Shown: positions 51,897-60,773 of the stretch, one piece after another | Layout: each line of letters begins with the position of its first letter | Position numbering within the stretch: position 1 is the stretch's first letter | Assembly (NCBI GenBank): GCA_964356315.1 | Contig: CAYHHA010000001.1 | Location: forward strand, 1-64,000 | DNA: 64,000 bases | Direction: 5' to 3' | From: CAYGFH01 sp964356315 | GTDB lineage: Bacteria; Patescibacteriota; Microgenomatia; UBA10105; UBA927 | Notes under the pieces: generated by a model | Told to the model about the DNA's origin: nothing | The model's database searches: none | What the model saw: only the letters and a program-made list of their open reading frames with translations | Position numbers and translations under genes: made by a program

Positions 51897-53066
51897 TCAT
51901 ATGAGAACTGGCTCTCGGCTATCCACATGTTTGACAATTGATTCAAATTTTCTATCCCAACTCTGTTTTTTGGCATAGATTTTCATTTCCATTCTTTGCC
52001 TCTTAGATAGAGAGGTGTTGAGTAGGCGTCGAATGCTCAGATTCCAATCCAAAGAGGTATCACAAAGGGAAATATATTTTGATAGAAATCTAAATTCTTC
52101 AATAGGAGTTGAAATAATAGGCTTCCCAAAATACATATATTCCATTACCTTCATTGGGTAACTTAAACGATTAAATTCTAAAGAAATATCATATGGAATC
52201 ATGCAGATAGTAAATTTTGAGATATACGACGGGAGACAAGATCTAGACACGTACGGTATATACTGGACATTTGGCAAAGCTAATACGGCAGAGATTTTAG
52301 GCAGTACTTCGTTTTGAAATATCGCAGTGGCCTCTCTCTGTTGAATTTGACCAACAAAGACAAATCTGACCTGCGAGTTACTTTTTATGACAGTAGTTAA
52401 TAACTCGAAATCTAATCTTGAGTTAATTCCTCCTATATATCCAATTATTTTTTTAGACCTTTTGGGGATAGCGGGTTGCACGCTTCGACACACAGAAAAG
52501 GCCTTCACATCAAACCCTAGAGGCACGATGGTCACATCGTTTCGAATATTTTTATATATGCAGTACAGTGAATGAGAATTAACGACTATTGTGTTGCACC
52601 TTTTCAGCAAGGCACCTTCTCTATTGCTTGTTTCCTTATCCCTGTGATGGTCTACACAATCATAAACAAGATGAAATGCTGAATCAAATGATAGCGCAGT
52701 GACAGTTTGCTCTGGATTGAATATCCATACATACTTTCCGGATACTTTTTTCATCATAGATTGAAATATGCTGAGGAAAATGCGAAGTAGAAATATATTT
52801 AGTAAAATATTTATCTTTCGGACGAATCGAAATCTAATAAACGGGATAAATGCAAAAGGGGTAATTACGACATGGCGACTGCTTATCCTTTGAATGAAAC
52901 GATAAGACTGGCCAAGAAAAATAAGCTCTTTTAGCGAGCGCGTATCTTTCAGGAGGACATCTATAACATAATTATTTTTTTTAAAATAGTTACTCGTTTG
53001 AGTACAGTAATCAGAGGTATGCTCAATAGGGTGATCATACAGTATAATGACGAGTGCGTCTTTCAT
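51897..53066 (-). CDS. TuaH-like GT4-type glycosyltransferase
   Basis: 389 residues. VIILYDHPIEHTSDYCTQT opens the N-terminal domain, HLVYDCVDHHRDKETSNREG (about 130-149) holds the family marker, KKIIGYIGGINSRLDFELL marks the domain join, and CMIPYDISLEFNRLSYPMKV, then MYFGKPIISTP (about 290-322) closes the donor site. It is the third intact member of this family in the window. Its start codon (CAT 53064-53066) is only three bases from the divergent ATG at 53070. Confidence 0.86.
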   Translation of the reverse strand: MKDALVIILYDHPIEHTSDYCTQTSNYFKKNNYVIDVLLKDTRSLKELIFLGQSYRFIQRISSRHVVITPFAFIPFIRFRFVRKINILLNIFLLRIFLSIFQSMMKKVSGKYVWIFNPEQTVTALSFDSAFHLVYDCVDHHRDKETSNREGALLKRCNTIVVNSHSLYCIYKNIRNDVTIVPLGFDVKAFSVCRSVQPAIPKRSKKIIGYIGGINSRLDFELLTTVIKSNSQVRFVFVGQIQQREATAIFQNEVLPKISAVLALPNVQYIPYVSRSCLPSYISKFTICMIPYDISLEFNRLSYPMKVMEYMYFGKPIISTPIEEFRFLSKYISLCDTSLDWNLSIRRLLNTSLSKRQRMEMKIYAKKQSWDRKFESIVKHVDSREPVLI

Positions 53067-53069
53067 TTT

Positions 53070-54533
53070 ATGAATCGATTATATACATTTAGCAGGGAAA
53101 TAGGTACCGCTATATCAGCGTGGACTATAGGGAAAAAACTATTTTTTTGGTCACTCTTGTATCTTTGTGCGATATTATACATCCCCAACAACAAGGCGCT
53201 CCTGCTGTCTGCGATCGCATTTCTATTCGGACTGATATATATATTTAAAAATATAAAATCTGCGCTATTGTACTCTGCGATTTTTCTTCTACCACTACAG
53301 AGCGGTAAAGGTATAAACTTTGTTGTAATTACTCCTGAGCATGGATTCGAAAAACTTCCGTTTGTTATGACGGTCAACATGACTTTGACAGGATTCCTGG
53401 CCATGACGCTAATGTATCTATCAATTCGAGATTATATATATAATTTTCGTTATGTCGTTATTTCTAAATATGCACTTCATATCAACGACGTATGTATGGC
53501 AGTATTTTTTTTAGCGAACATCGTATCTAGCATTATTTCTCCAATTCCTTCTTTATCGTTTTTGTTGACATTACAGTTCACACAATACCTATATATTTAT
53601 TACTACATAAAGCAAAACCGACTACAAGAGTGGGTGGCTCATATCATGCTACCGATGTTATCCTCATTGGCATTATTTGAGGGATTCGTTAGCGTGCTTC
53701 AGGTCTTAAACAAAGGTCCTTTAGGGAAATTGTTTGAGAATTCTAGTGACCCATCACTATCAGGAGGTTTTATACATAGAACTGTGGAAGATACGTCAAT
53801 TGTCCGCATACAGGGGACATTTACCCATCCAAATTCTTTAGGATTTTTTATAGCACTCATAGCTCCAGTTCTTTTTTACTACTCTGTATCAAAAAATATT
53901 TCAAAATTCGAGAGAATTATTTCATCTGTTGCATTCGTGGCATCCATAACTGCGTTGGTTTTAACGGCGAGCAGGCTTTCTTGGCTCGTTACGTTTGTAG
54001 AAATTCTCTATATTTTTTTCAAGCTAAAGGAAAAAACAGCACTTCCAATGCTGTATAAAGGGTTTGGAATTATACTCCTATTGGTAATGCCTTTTGTCGT
54101 CATACCGAGGCTATCACAATTAGTTATCACTCTTGGGTCGAAAGGTGGAGTATTTTTTAGATGGAATTTACTCTTAATCAGCCAACAGATTGCATCAGAA
54201 AATCCTTTTGGCATAGGCCTCGGCACATTTCCATTAATACAACTTGAAAGAATAGGAGAATTTACATCTTCGCCAACCCAACCTCATAATATTCTTGCCC
54301 AAATTCTAGTATCCTCCGGGTATATAGGATTATTTTCGTTTTTATTATTTTTCTACTTCAAAAGAAACGTCTTTATTCAGTATATGAGGTTAGTAAAAGA
54401 ACAAATATTTACGCAACGCTCTATCTTTTTTATCCCCTTTGTGGCATTTGTGATCATCTCTCAATTTTACCCGATTCTTACAGAACAACAGATAATAGGA
54501 TGGCTTTGGATCTTTTTATCTATCATTGCCTAA
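53070..54533 (+). CDS. O-antigen polymerase/ligase (Wzy/WaaL family)
   Basis: 487 residues with about 10-12 helices. Wzy_C marks are VRIQGTFTHPNSLGFFIAL (about 246-264), LTASRLSWLV (about 297-306) and NPFGIGLGTFPLIQLERIGE, then TQPHNILAQILVSSGYIGL (about 375-420). It is more similar in these blocks to the protein at 7090 than to the TPR-tailed pair at 31632 and 35558. I start at 53070 since upstream readings from 52998 run into the divergent glycosyltransferase. TATAAT at 53043-53048 would give a short leader of roughly 15 nt. Confidence 0.87.
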   Translation: MNRLYTFSREIGTAISAWTIGKKLFFWSLLYLCAILYIPNNKALLLSAIAFLFGLIYIFKNIKSALLYSAIFLLPLQSGKGINFVVITPEHGFEKLPFVMTVNMTLTGFLAMTLMYLSIRDYIYNFRYVVISKYALHINDVCMAVFFLANIVSSIISPIPSLSFLLTLQFTQYLYIYYYIKQNRLQEWVAHIMLPMLSSLALFEGFVSVLQVLNKGPLGKLFENSSDPSLSGGFIHRTVEDTSIVRIQGTFTHPNSLGFFIALIAPVLFYYSVSKNISKFERIISSVAFVASITALVLTASRLSWLVTFVEILYIFFKLKEKTALPMLYKGFGIILLLVMPFVVIPRLSQLVITLGSKGGVFFRWNLLLISQQIASENPFGIGLGTFPLIQLERIGEFTSSPTQPHNILAQILVSSGYIGLFSFLLFFYFKRNVFIQYMRLVKEQIFTQRSIFFIPFVAFVIISQFYPILTEQQIIGWLWIFLSIIA

Positions 54534-54560
54534 AACCTAATTTCGAGTATAATTACATCG
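54526..54560 (+). promoter_or_regulatory. Promoter, leaderless candidate, deciding the next start
   Basis: TTGCCT (54526-54531), a 16-bp spacer and a perfect TATAAT (54548-54553) end 6 nt before GTG 54560. Transcription would begin at the GTG. This supports GTG 54560 rather than ATG 54500 as the start of the DUF4330-like protein. Confidence 0.55.
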
Positions 54561-55411
54561 TGCCTATACTCATTGCGAAAATATATATTTTCATAAAGAA
54601 ACTGAGACCTCTTGATTGGTTTTTTACCATACTATCGGTGGGCATAATAGGCTTTTTAATCGTAACTTCATTGAACCAAGACCGATGGATTGCTGTAGAA
54701 TTTGTAATATTAAACTCTACGAATTACCTCCCCAACGATAGAGGAGAAGGCGTGCCTGCATGGGTAGTAGAAAATCTAAAACCAGGAGATGTCCAATATG
54801 ATGATTTTGGTAAAAAAAACCTCGAAATACTTCGCGTAAAAAAATGGGGCTATCAGAATAAAGAAACCTGGGTGACAGCCTCAGTAAGAGCGAAATATAA
54901 GAGCAAACAGAATAAATATACGTTTATGTATCAACCTTTAGAGGTGGGCAGATCAATAAATATTACGGTAAATGGATCAAACATTAACGGAATTGTCTCT
55001 ACTATCCATGGATTTTCCGACAAAAGAACGACTTATGACATCACGGTAAAAGCCAGGCTTATAGAATTGTATACTAGCTATTCAGTAAGCACGATGGGAA
55101 TAGACCCATGGGTCGCGCAAGCAGTTAAGAAGGATGAAAAATTTGAAGATCCCGCAGGGAAAGTTCTAGCAAAAATTATTGATGTAGAAACGAGACCTGC
55201 AGAGAGAGTGGTGACGACCAGTGATGGAAAAACCTTTATCACCGATGACCCTATAAAAAAGGATGTTTTTATCACAGTTCAACTAAATGTCATCAAGCGG
55301 GGGGGCACGTATATGTTTCTTGAAAACAAACCCGTACTCATTGGAAAGCCAATTCCTCTTTTTTTCGATAATTTATATATAGAGCCGGTAATTACAGATA
55401 TTTTATATTAA
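54560..55411 (+). CDS. Membrane-anchored protein with two DUF4330-like domains, copy 2
   Basis: 283 residues from GTG 54560. A basic segment and one helix (WFFTILSVGIIGFLIV, about 21-36) are followed by two repeats. Domain 1 includes LKPGDVQYDDFGKKNLEILR and closes with EVGRSINITVNGSNINGIVS. Domain 2 includes KFEDPAGKVLAKIIDVETRP, DDPIKKDVFITVQLNV, KPVLIGKPIPLFF and PVITDIL. Order and length match the copy at 11463-12323. Both copies lie downstream of a Wzy/WaaL gene. ATG 54500 is a possible alternative start but would precede the promoter and overlap the Wzy gene by 34 bp. Confidence 0.72.
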   Translation: MPILIAKIYIFIKKLRPLDWFFTILSVGIIGFLIVTSLNQDRWIAVEFVILNSTNYLPNDRGEGVPAWVVENLKPGDVQYDDFGKKNLEILRVKKWGYQNKETWVTASVRAKYKSKQNKYTFMYQPLEVGRSINITVNGSNINGIVSTIHGFSDKRTTYDITVKARLIELYTSYSVSTMGIDPWVAQAVKKDEKFEDPAGKVLAKIIDVETRPAERVVTTSDGKTFITDDPIKKDVFITVQLNVIKRGGTYMFLENKPVLIGKPIPLFFDNLYIEPVITDILY

Positions 55412-55438
55412 TTATCGGATTATTTATATTTTGCGTAT

Positions 55439-58400
55439 ATGTTTCGATCTCATTCTAGCCTCAGGAATATAAAAATTTTAACGATCGTAGTTTTTTGTTC
55501 TGTTTTATTAGCATTTTTTTTAGTAAATACTCAATCGCATTTTTTTGATAATCTTGGCGGATGGCAATTCTCTTTGAGAGAGCCAAGTGTAGAGCAGATG
55601 GCGAATTCTGGGGTTCGACCAGTATTTTCTGTTCATGAATCTTTTTTATATTTTAATGGCCTAGACGGAAAGACCTACTCTATAAACCCAAAAATAGGCA
55701 GATTGAATTGGATAAATGAAGAGCTAAATTTAATATTTTCAAGCCAAAATAATCTAGTTTTTAGCACAAATAACGACACAAACATATATGCTCTTAACAC
55801 CAGAACGGGTGAGGAGATTTGGAGATACACAACGCCAGACAGAGTAAAAATCGATACGATTCCTGTTTTGACAGGTAGGGACATATTATTTGGGGGGAGA
55901 GATGGCGTGCTATATGCCATAAGCAAAGAGGATGGAAAATTTCGCTGGTCTTTCAAAACAAAATCTATAGATAAATCCTATCACAAGGGAGGGGAAACCA
56001 TTTTACATTTTGGAAAATTTACAACAGATAAAACGACGCTATATTTAAACAGCGCAACTGAAAATAAACTATTTGCAATAAATTTAGAATCAGGGAAAAA
56101 ACTATGGCAGAGAGATCTAGAAAATTATTACTTTACTGAACCAACACTTTTTGACTCAAGCGTATCTTTCTGGGATTCTCCCAATAGCTATAAAATTGTA
56201 AATAAGACATCAGGCGAATTATTGATCGATATTAAGACTGAAAAAAAATCACTCTATGAAGGAAAATCTTGTATATACATAATTGCGATAGATAATAGCA
56301 TCGAATGCACTGATCCCAATCTGGGGAAACCTTTATGGAAATTATCCGAACCATATGACCGGGCGACAAACATCCAGGAGACAAGCGAACATCGTACGCA
56401 TATTACCTATCCAAACGTCAGCTCTACCATCGTGGAAACTGTAGACAACCGAAATGGAAAAGTGGCATGGTCGTACTCGTTTTCAAATTTTGAAACATTC
56501 AAATTTCGCTCCACAAACTCGAATGTTATTCTGATTGGACAGAAAATTCAATGCGCATTTTCAATGCTAGGGGAATTACAATGGTGCACAAATAAAACGC
56601 TAGATTTAATCGATTCACTCATATCGACAGATGGTGTCTATATACTTTCAAAAAAAGAAGACAATATTGTAATTGATTACATCGACATAAATAGTGGGAA
56701 AACCAAGTGGGTGTTTAGATCTAAAGATATAAATCCGGATACTTTTTACCTATTCCGGAACGATCTCTACTTTTTAGGCAAGAATGGTTTCAGCGTTGCG
56801 AAGCTAAACTCGGATTTTAGAAATATTGCATTATCAGGGTCAAATCTCAAAAAAATTGGTGGCATAGATATACCACTGTCTAATTGGGTTAAATTTCTAA
56901 AACGATTAGGGAAATTTGAAAAAGAGGTAATAACCATAGATGATCCTCAAAAATTTGTGCAAAAATTCGAGACATTTGAATTGACAATTCACTCTAACAT
57001 ACCAACGTTAGAAAAATTACAATCAAATAGAATACACGTTATCAAAATGACTTCTCCCAGTGGAGCAGAGTATACCCTTAAAGGATTCTACTATGACCTA
57101 AAAACATGGAAATTCCGCTTTACACCTGGAACGATAGGGCTATGGAAATGGTCATTAGAAACGAAAGCGAAAATAAAAGATGGCAACAAGGAAGGAGCAT
57201 TTATCGTAGGAGAGTCAGATAGTAAAGGATTCATATCACTATCCAAAATAAACCCAAAGTATCTAGCGCAGTCGAATGGAAATATTTTTTTACCGATAGG
57301 AATTCAAAATTGTGTAAACGACCTACATCAAGATGGAAACCCTCTAAACTCCTGGCCCCTCGACGATGAAGCGATAGGATCCAAGGTCGCAACGGGATAT
57401 AAAACAACAACCATGGAAGATTATGTTACCACGTACGCGGAAAGCGGATTTAACACATATAGATGGGGAGCAGGAAACTGCAGCTTCATGCTATGGAACT
57501 TTGACCGCACGAGGCTAGGCCCCCTTGTGAACGAAGGGATCTTATTGGATACCATTTTTGCAACATTAAAAAAAAATCGCTTTCATGTTTGGATGAGTCT
57601 GCTTAGCTTTGAATTGCCATACGAAGCCACTCTTCCGTTCGCTGATCAAAAGGCTATTTTAGAAAAATATTTAGATTATATCGTCTCACGATATGCGTCA
57701 TATGTTGACGTTTGGGAGCTCGCGAATGAAATCAAGCTGAGCGATCCTATTATTCAATTTATGGCAAGCCATATCAGATCAATAGATCCATACAAGCACC
57801 CAATTACTACAAGCTGGGAGAGAACTGATCTACAAGACATAGAAATTATTTCATATCACTGGTATAGCGGGGAGTGCAATAAATACTGCGATCAAGATCT
57901 TATCAGAGAGGTAAATAAGTTCGAAAAATTTAACAAGCCGACGGTATTCACAGAGCAGGGGAATAATTATGCAAATTGGGATGATGCATCTCCTGATCGT
58001 TTTAGAATACGACTTTGGTTAAGCTTTTTCAAACAAATATCGTTTATCTCATGGAACATGCCGAACGTCTATTTTGAAAATGACACCGGCCCTTCCAATT
58101 TATACATTGGCCCCGTAGAGCGATCGTATGCATTAATATTTTCTAAATTTGTAAAAGATGTCAGTGATAATAACGACATTCAGAAAATTCCTATTACCTC
58201 AACAGAAAAACAACAAAGAACATTTGCTGTATCATCCGGTAACAATATATACGGATATGTGTACTCAACAATTTTCAATGTCGAAAAATCTCTTGCCAAG
58301 ATCTCTCTGGTAATGGACAATGACGGCACCATACAGTGGGTAAACCCATCGAGCGGTGAGGTGTTAAAACAACAATATGTTTCAAAAGGTCAAACTGATA

Positions 58401-58462
58401 TTATTGGACCAATGTTTACCACAGACATCGCTTTTAAATTTTCCAAGCAATCTGGAATTTGA
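55439..58462 (+). CDS. Secreted/anchored PQQ-type beta-propeller fused to DUF5060 and a clan A glycoside hydrolase
   Basis: 1007 residues. An N-terminal helix (about 11-29) anchors or exports the protein. Residues about 60-470 hold repeated propeller blades of PQQ_2 type (NIYALNTRTGEEIWRY, GVLYAISKEDGKFRWSF, LFAINLESGKKLWQRD). Residues about 505-595 look like DUF5060 (FYYDLKTWKFRFTPGTIGLW). About 600-890 is a TIM-barrel hydrolase with acid/base Glu 764 in WELANE and nucleophile Glu 839 in FTEQGNN. A beta-rich tail ends the protein. The role is probably binding and trimming or processing of the polysaccharide outside the cell; the substrate is unknown. Confidence 0.82.
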   Translation: MFRSHSSLRNIKILTIVVFCSVLLAFFLVNTQSHFFDNLGGWQFSLREPSVEQMANSGVRPVFSVHESFLYFNGLDGKTYSINPKIGRLNWINEELNLIFSSQNNLVFSTNNDTNIYALNTRTGEEIWRYTTPDRVKIDTIPVLTGRDILFGGRDGVLYAISKEDGKFRWSFKTKSIDKSYHKGGETILHFGKFTTDKTTLYLNSATENKLFAINLESGKKLWQRDLENYYFTEPTLFDSSVSFWDSPNSYKIVNKTSGELLIDIKTEKKSLYEGKSCIYIIAIDNSIECTDPNLGKPLWKLSEPYDRATNIQETSEHRTHITYPNVSSTIVETVDNRNGKVAWSYSFSNFETFKFRSTNSNVILIGQKIQCAFSMLGELQWCTNKTLDLIDSLISTDGVYILSKKEDNIVIDYIDINSGKTKWVFRSKDINPDTFYLFRNDLYFLGKNGFSVAKLNSDFRNIALSGSNLKKIGGIDIPLSNWVKFLKRLGKFEKEVITIDDPQKFVQKFETFELTIHSNIPTLEKLQSNRIHVIKMTSPSGAEYTLKGFYYDLKTWKFRFTPGTIGLWKWSLETKAKIKDGNKEGAFIVGESDSKGFISLSKINPKYLAQSNGNIFLPIGIQNCVNDLHQDGNPLNSWPLDDEAIGSKVATGYKTTTMEDYVTTYAESGFNTYRWGAGNCSFMLWNFDRTRLGPLVNEGILLDTIFATLKKNRFHVWMSLLSFELPYEATLPFADQKAILEKYLDYIVSRYASYVDVWELANEIKLSDPIIQFMASHIRSIDPYKHPITTSWERTDLQDIEIISYHWYSGECNKYCDQDLIREVNKFEKFNKPTVFTEQGNNYANWDDASPDRFRIRLWLSFFKQISFISWNMPNVYFENDTGPSNLYIGPVERSYALIFSKFVKDVSDNNDIQKIPITSTEKQQRTFAVSSGNNIYGYVYSTIFNVEKSLAKISLVMDNDGTIQWVNPSSGEVLKQQYVSKGQTDIIGPMFTTDIAFKFSKQSGI

Positions 58463-58497
58463 AATACCACAAGGCCACAGCATTCACCTGTTTAATA

Positions 58498-59223
58498 TTA
58501 CTGGAGACTATGCATTGTTAAACGATAGGATACTATTTTTATGAAAATATATCCAATTAAATATAGTCCTTTGCAAAGACTTATGGATGAATGCCCGTAT
58601 TTTCGAATGCCCATGGGAATAGAAATCTCAGCAATAGAAAACTTTTTTTTCTGCAAATTCAAAATAATTTCTGGCTCTGGGAATATCTTCGGATAATTCA
58701 TACATAGGTATTCCAGACCAACTCTATTGATCGCCCGAAATCCCGAAGTAGAATCAAAGATTTTGATACCGAGAAATTTTCTGAATATCATTGATATGAT
58801 TTGGGTAGCGAATGCTCGGATCTTTTGCGTACTCTGTGGAGTATCCAGATAATATCGACTGGCAATCACATAGTCAACGTTATCATGGAGACGGGATAAT
58901 AATTTTGGTATATACACGGGATCATGTTGCCCGTCAGCATCCATAATGACCACCGCATCAGCATGTTTTTGTAAAGAATACTGGAGGCCCTTTTTCACCG
59001 CACTCCCTGTACCCTCGTTATGCGAAGACTGTATGATCACAGCCCCAGAACGCCTCGCTAAGACTGCTGTATCATCCTGAGAGCCATCATCTACAACAAC
59101 ACACGTATCTATCCGACGGAGAGAGAGCGCGGACTTTACGATAGCTCCTATCGAAGGCGCCTCATTGTAAGCCGGTATAACAACAAATACTTTTTTACAT
59201 GTGCTAGATTTTGTATTATTCAT
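58498..59223 (-). CDS. GT2 polyprenyl-phosphate glycosyltransferase (DPM1/GtrB-like)
   Basis: 241 residues. VFVVIPAYNEAPSIGAIVKS (about 11-30), VVDDGSQDDTA (about 38-48) and the metal motif IMDADGQHDP (about 93-102) are classic DPM1/GtrB blocks. SGFRAINRVGLEYL and GIRKYGHSSIS follow. Soluble DPM1-type enzymes make polyprenyl-phosphate-linked sugars, exactly the donor that GT-C enzymes use outside the membrane. Several GT-C genes lie in this window, the nearest being the overlapping gene upstream (8 bp). No C-terminal transmembrane pair is present. Confidence 0.9.
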   Translation of the reverse strand: MNNTKSSTCKKVFVVIPAYNEAPSIGAIVKSALSLRRIDTCVVVDDGSQDDTAVLARRSGAVIIQSSHNEGTGSAVKKGLQYSLQKHADAVVIMDADGQHDPVYIPKLLSRLHDNVDYVIASRYYLDTPQSTQKIRAFATQIISMIFRKFLGIKIFDSTSGFRAINRVGLEYLCMNYPKIFPEPEIILNLQKKKFSIAEISIPMGIRKYGHSSISLCKGLYLIGYIFIKIVSYRLTMHSLQ

Positions 59224-60709
59224 GAAACGTAATTGCGCACGATTCGCGACTTGAATTATGGGCGAATTTATATATATCTGCGTGTCTCTTGTCCAGGCGA
59301 ATACTCTTTACGAGAATCAAATTTGACATTAAATCTTTAGATTTTTGCAAAGCCTGGAAATAACCTAACCCATTAAGATGATCAAAATATCCGCCCTGCC
59401 CATCAGTCTGGTTATCGAATACCACATAGATATCTGTCCCCTGGGAACAGAAGTCTTGTGACCAAGTTGATAGTTTGGTGGTATCGATGACACGCACCAG
59501 GGGATTTTTAATATAGTATTGATATACATAATATTCAAATGAATAAACCACGATTTTTCTATGTATGTTTGCATTAAGCCATTCGGAAGCAAATCGTCTT
59601 TCCGCCCTGTCCCATCTCTGGTCATTTGTGAACATAGGACCATTTATCAATGAAAAAAATAGTATCAATGAACTTAAAACGGTCATCACAACTGCAATGC
59701 AGACTTTCTGATATATAGATCGCTTATTTCGCAAGAGAGCAATCGGCCAGCAAAGCAAAATATATACAAAAGGAAGCAGTGGATAGCTATATCGAATAAC
59801 AGGGTCAGGGAAAATGAAGTGGATTACTGTATACCCCACAACAAACCCGCACATTAGTAGCGTGCTCATTTGATCTCGTCGATAAAAATATATTGCGCCA
59901 AATAGTAGCCATGTTAGGACTAACATAAGAACGATTGATTCATATGGGAACGAATCAAACTGCTTAGTAAAAAGCAACAAGTTATAAGAAAATGGCGCTC
60001 GAATGAATGAATTTTTCAGGAAAGCCATATTTGGAATTTCTGCAGAGCGATTCACCATTTCTTCAACATAGTTATCGCGAGGGACAACTGGTCGGATGTA
60101 CCAAATAACAACCACGGCAAACAGAGCGATAATAATCTTGGGACAACGAAATTTTCTAAAATAAAAAATATCCAGAATAAAAAAAAGCGGGAAAAGAACT
60201 ATTGCCTCAATGCGTGTTAGCATTGCGAGAATTACCAAAAGGTACGCCGTGGATGGGGCTATGGGATACTGATACATTGCAACAAAGACAAACAGCAATG
60301 CCAAGGGAATGTTTGATGGTTGCAACACCACAGAAAGTGTGACGTGGTTGATGGCAAAAAAAACGACTGGGAGAAGCGCGTAGGCACCTAACCATCGGCG
60401 GGACAATATCCAGGCAAAATATAGCGTTAGTATGAGAAAAATGATATTTATCGATATCCCTCCGAAAACACCAGGTGATGACATTGGCAACACAATCTCC
60501 AACATATAAACAATAACAGAGTAAAGAGGGGCGCTTGTTATAACGGGGTCTATAGGATTCGCCAACATTCGTTGACCTACATTTAAATAGTTTAGGAAAT
60601 CAGAATTTGGAACGATATAGGTATTCATTTGAGTACTTATCCATATAAATACTCCAATGAGAAATATTGATAAGAAAATATTTGTGCGATTAAAAGAATA
60701 CTTTTTCAT
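59216..60709 (-). CDS. GT-C-type polytopic membrane protein (possible glycosyltransferase)
   Basis: 497 residues, about 10-12 helices. The first outer loop reads YIVPNSDFLNYLNVGQRML (about 31-49). An Asp precedes a helix as in GT-C enzymes, though the typical DE/DD pair is not clear. Later loops have RIEAIVLFPLFF and FPDPVIRYSYPLLPF (about 300-314). A soluble C-terminal domain of about 130 residues follows (WDRAERRFASEWLNANIHR). The 8-bp overlap with the DPM1-like gene suggests that enzyme makes its lipid-linked donor. Function as a transferase is probable rather than shown. Confidence 0.75.
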   Translation of the reverse strand: MKKYSFNRTNIFLSIFLIGVFIWISTQMNTYIVPNSDFLNYLNVGQRMLANPIDPVITSAPLYSVIVYMLEIVLPMSSPGVFGGISINIIFLILTLYFAWILSRRWLGAYALLPVVFFAINHVTLSVVLQPSNIPLALLFVFVAMYQYPIAPSTAYLLVILAMLTRIEAIVLFPLFFILDIFYFRKFRCPKIIIALFAVVVIWYIRPVVPRDNYVEEMVNRSAEIPNMAFLKNSFIRAPFSYNLLLFTKQFDSFPYESIVLMLVLTWLLFGAIYFYRRDQMSTLLMCGFVVGYTVIHFIFPDPVIRYSYPLLPFVYILLCWPIALLRNKRSIYQKVCIAVVMTVLSSLILFFSLINGPMFTNDQRWDRAERRFASEWLNANIHRKIVVYSFEYYVYQYYIKNPLVRVIDTTKLSTWSQDFCSQGTDIYVVFDNQTDGQGGYFDHLNGLGYFQALQKSKDLMSNLILVKSIRLDKRHADIYKFAHNSSRESCAITFHE

Positions 60710-60773
60710 GCGTTATACGTCAGATGAGTATAAAAATTATACTCCTATTTGGCAGTATTTTTGCCGAAAGAAT

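Noticed and set aside
54500..54559. ATG 54500 as the start of the DUF4330-like gene
   Set aside because: It would start upstream of a strong promoter and add 20 residues not matched in the paralogue; GTG 54560 fits better.
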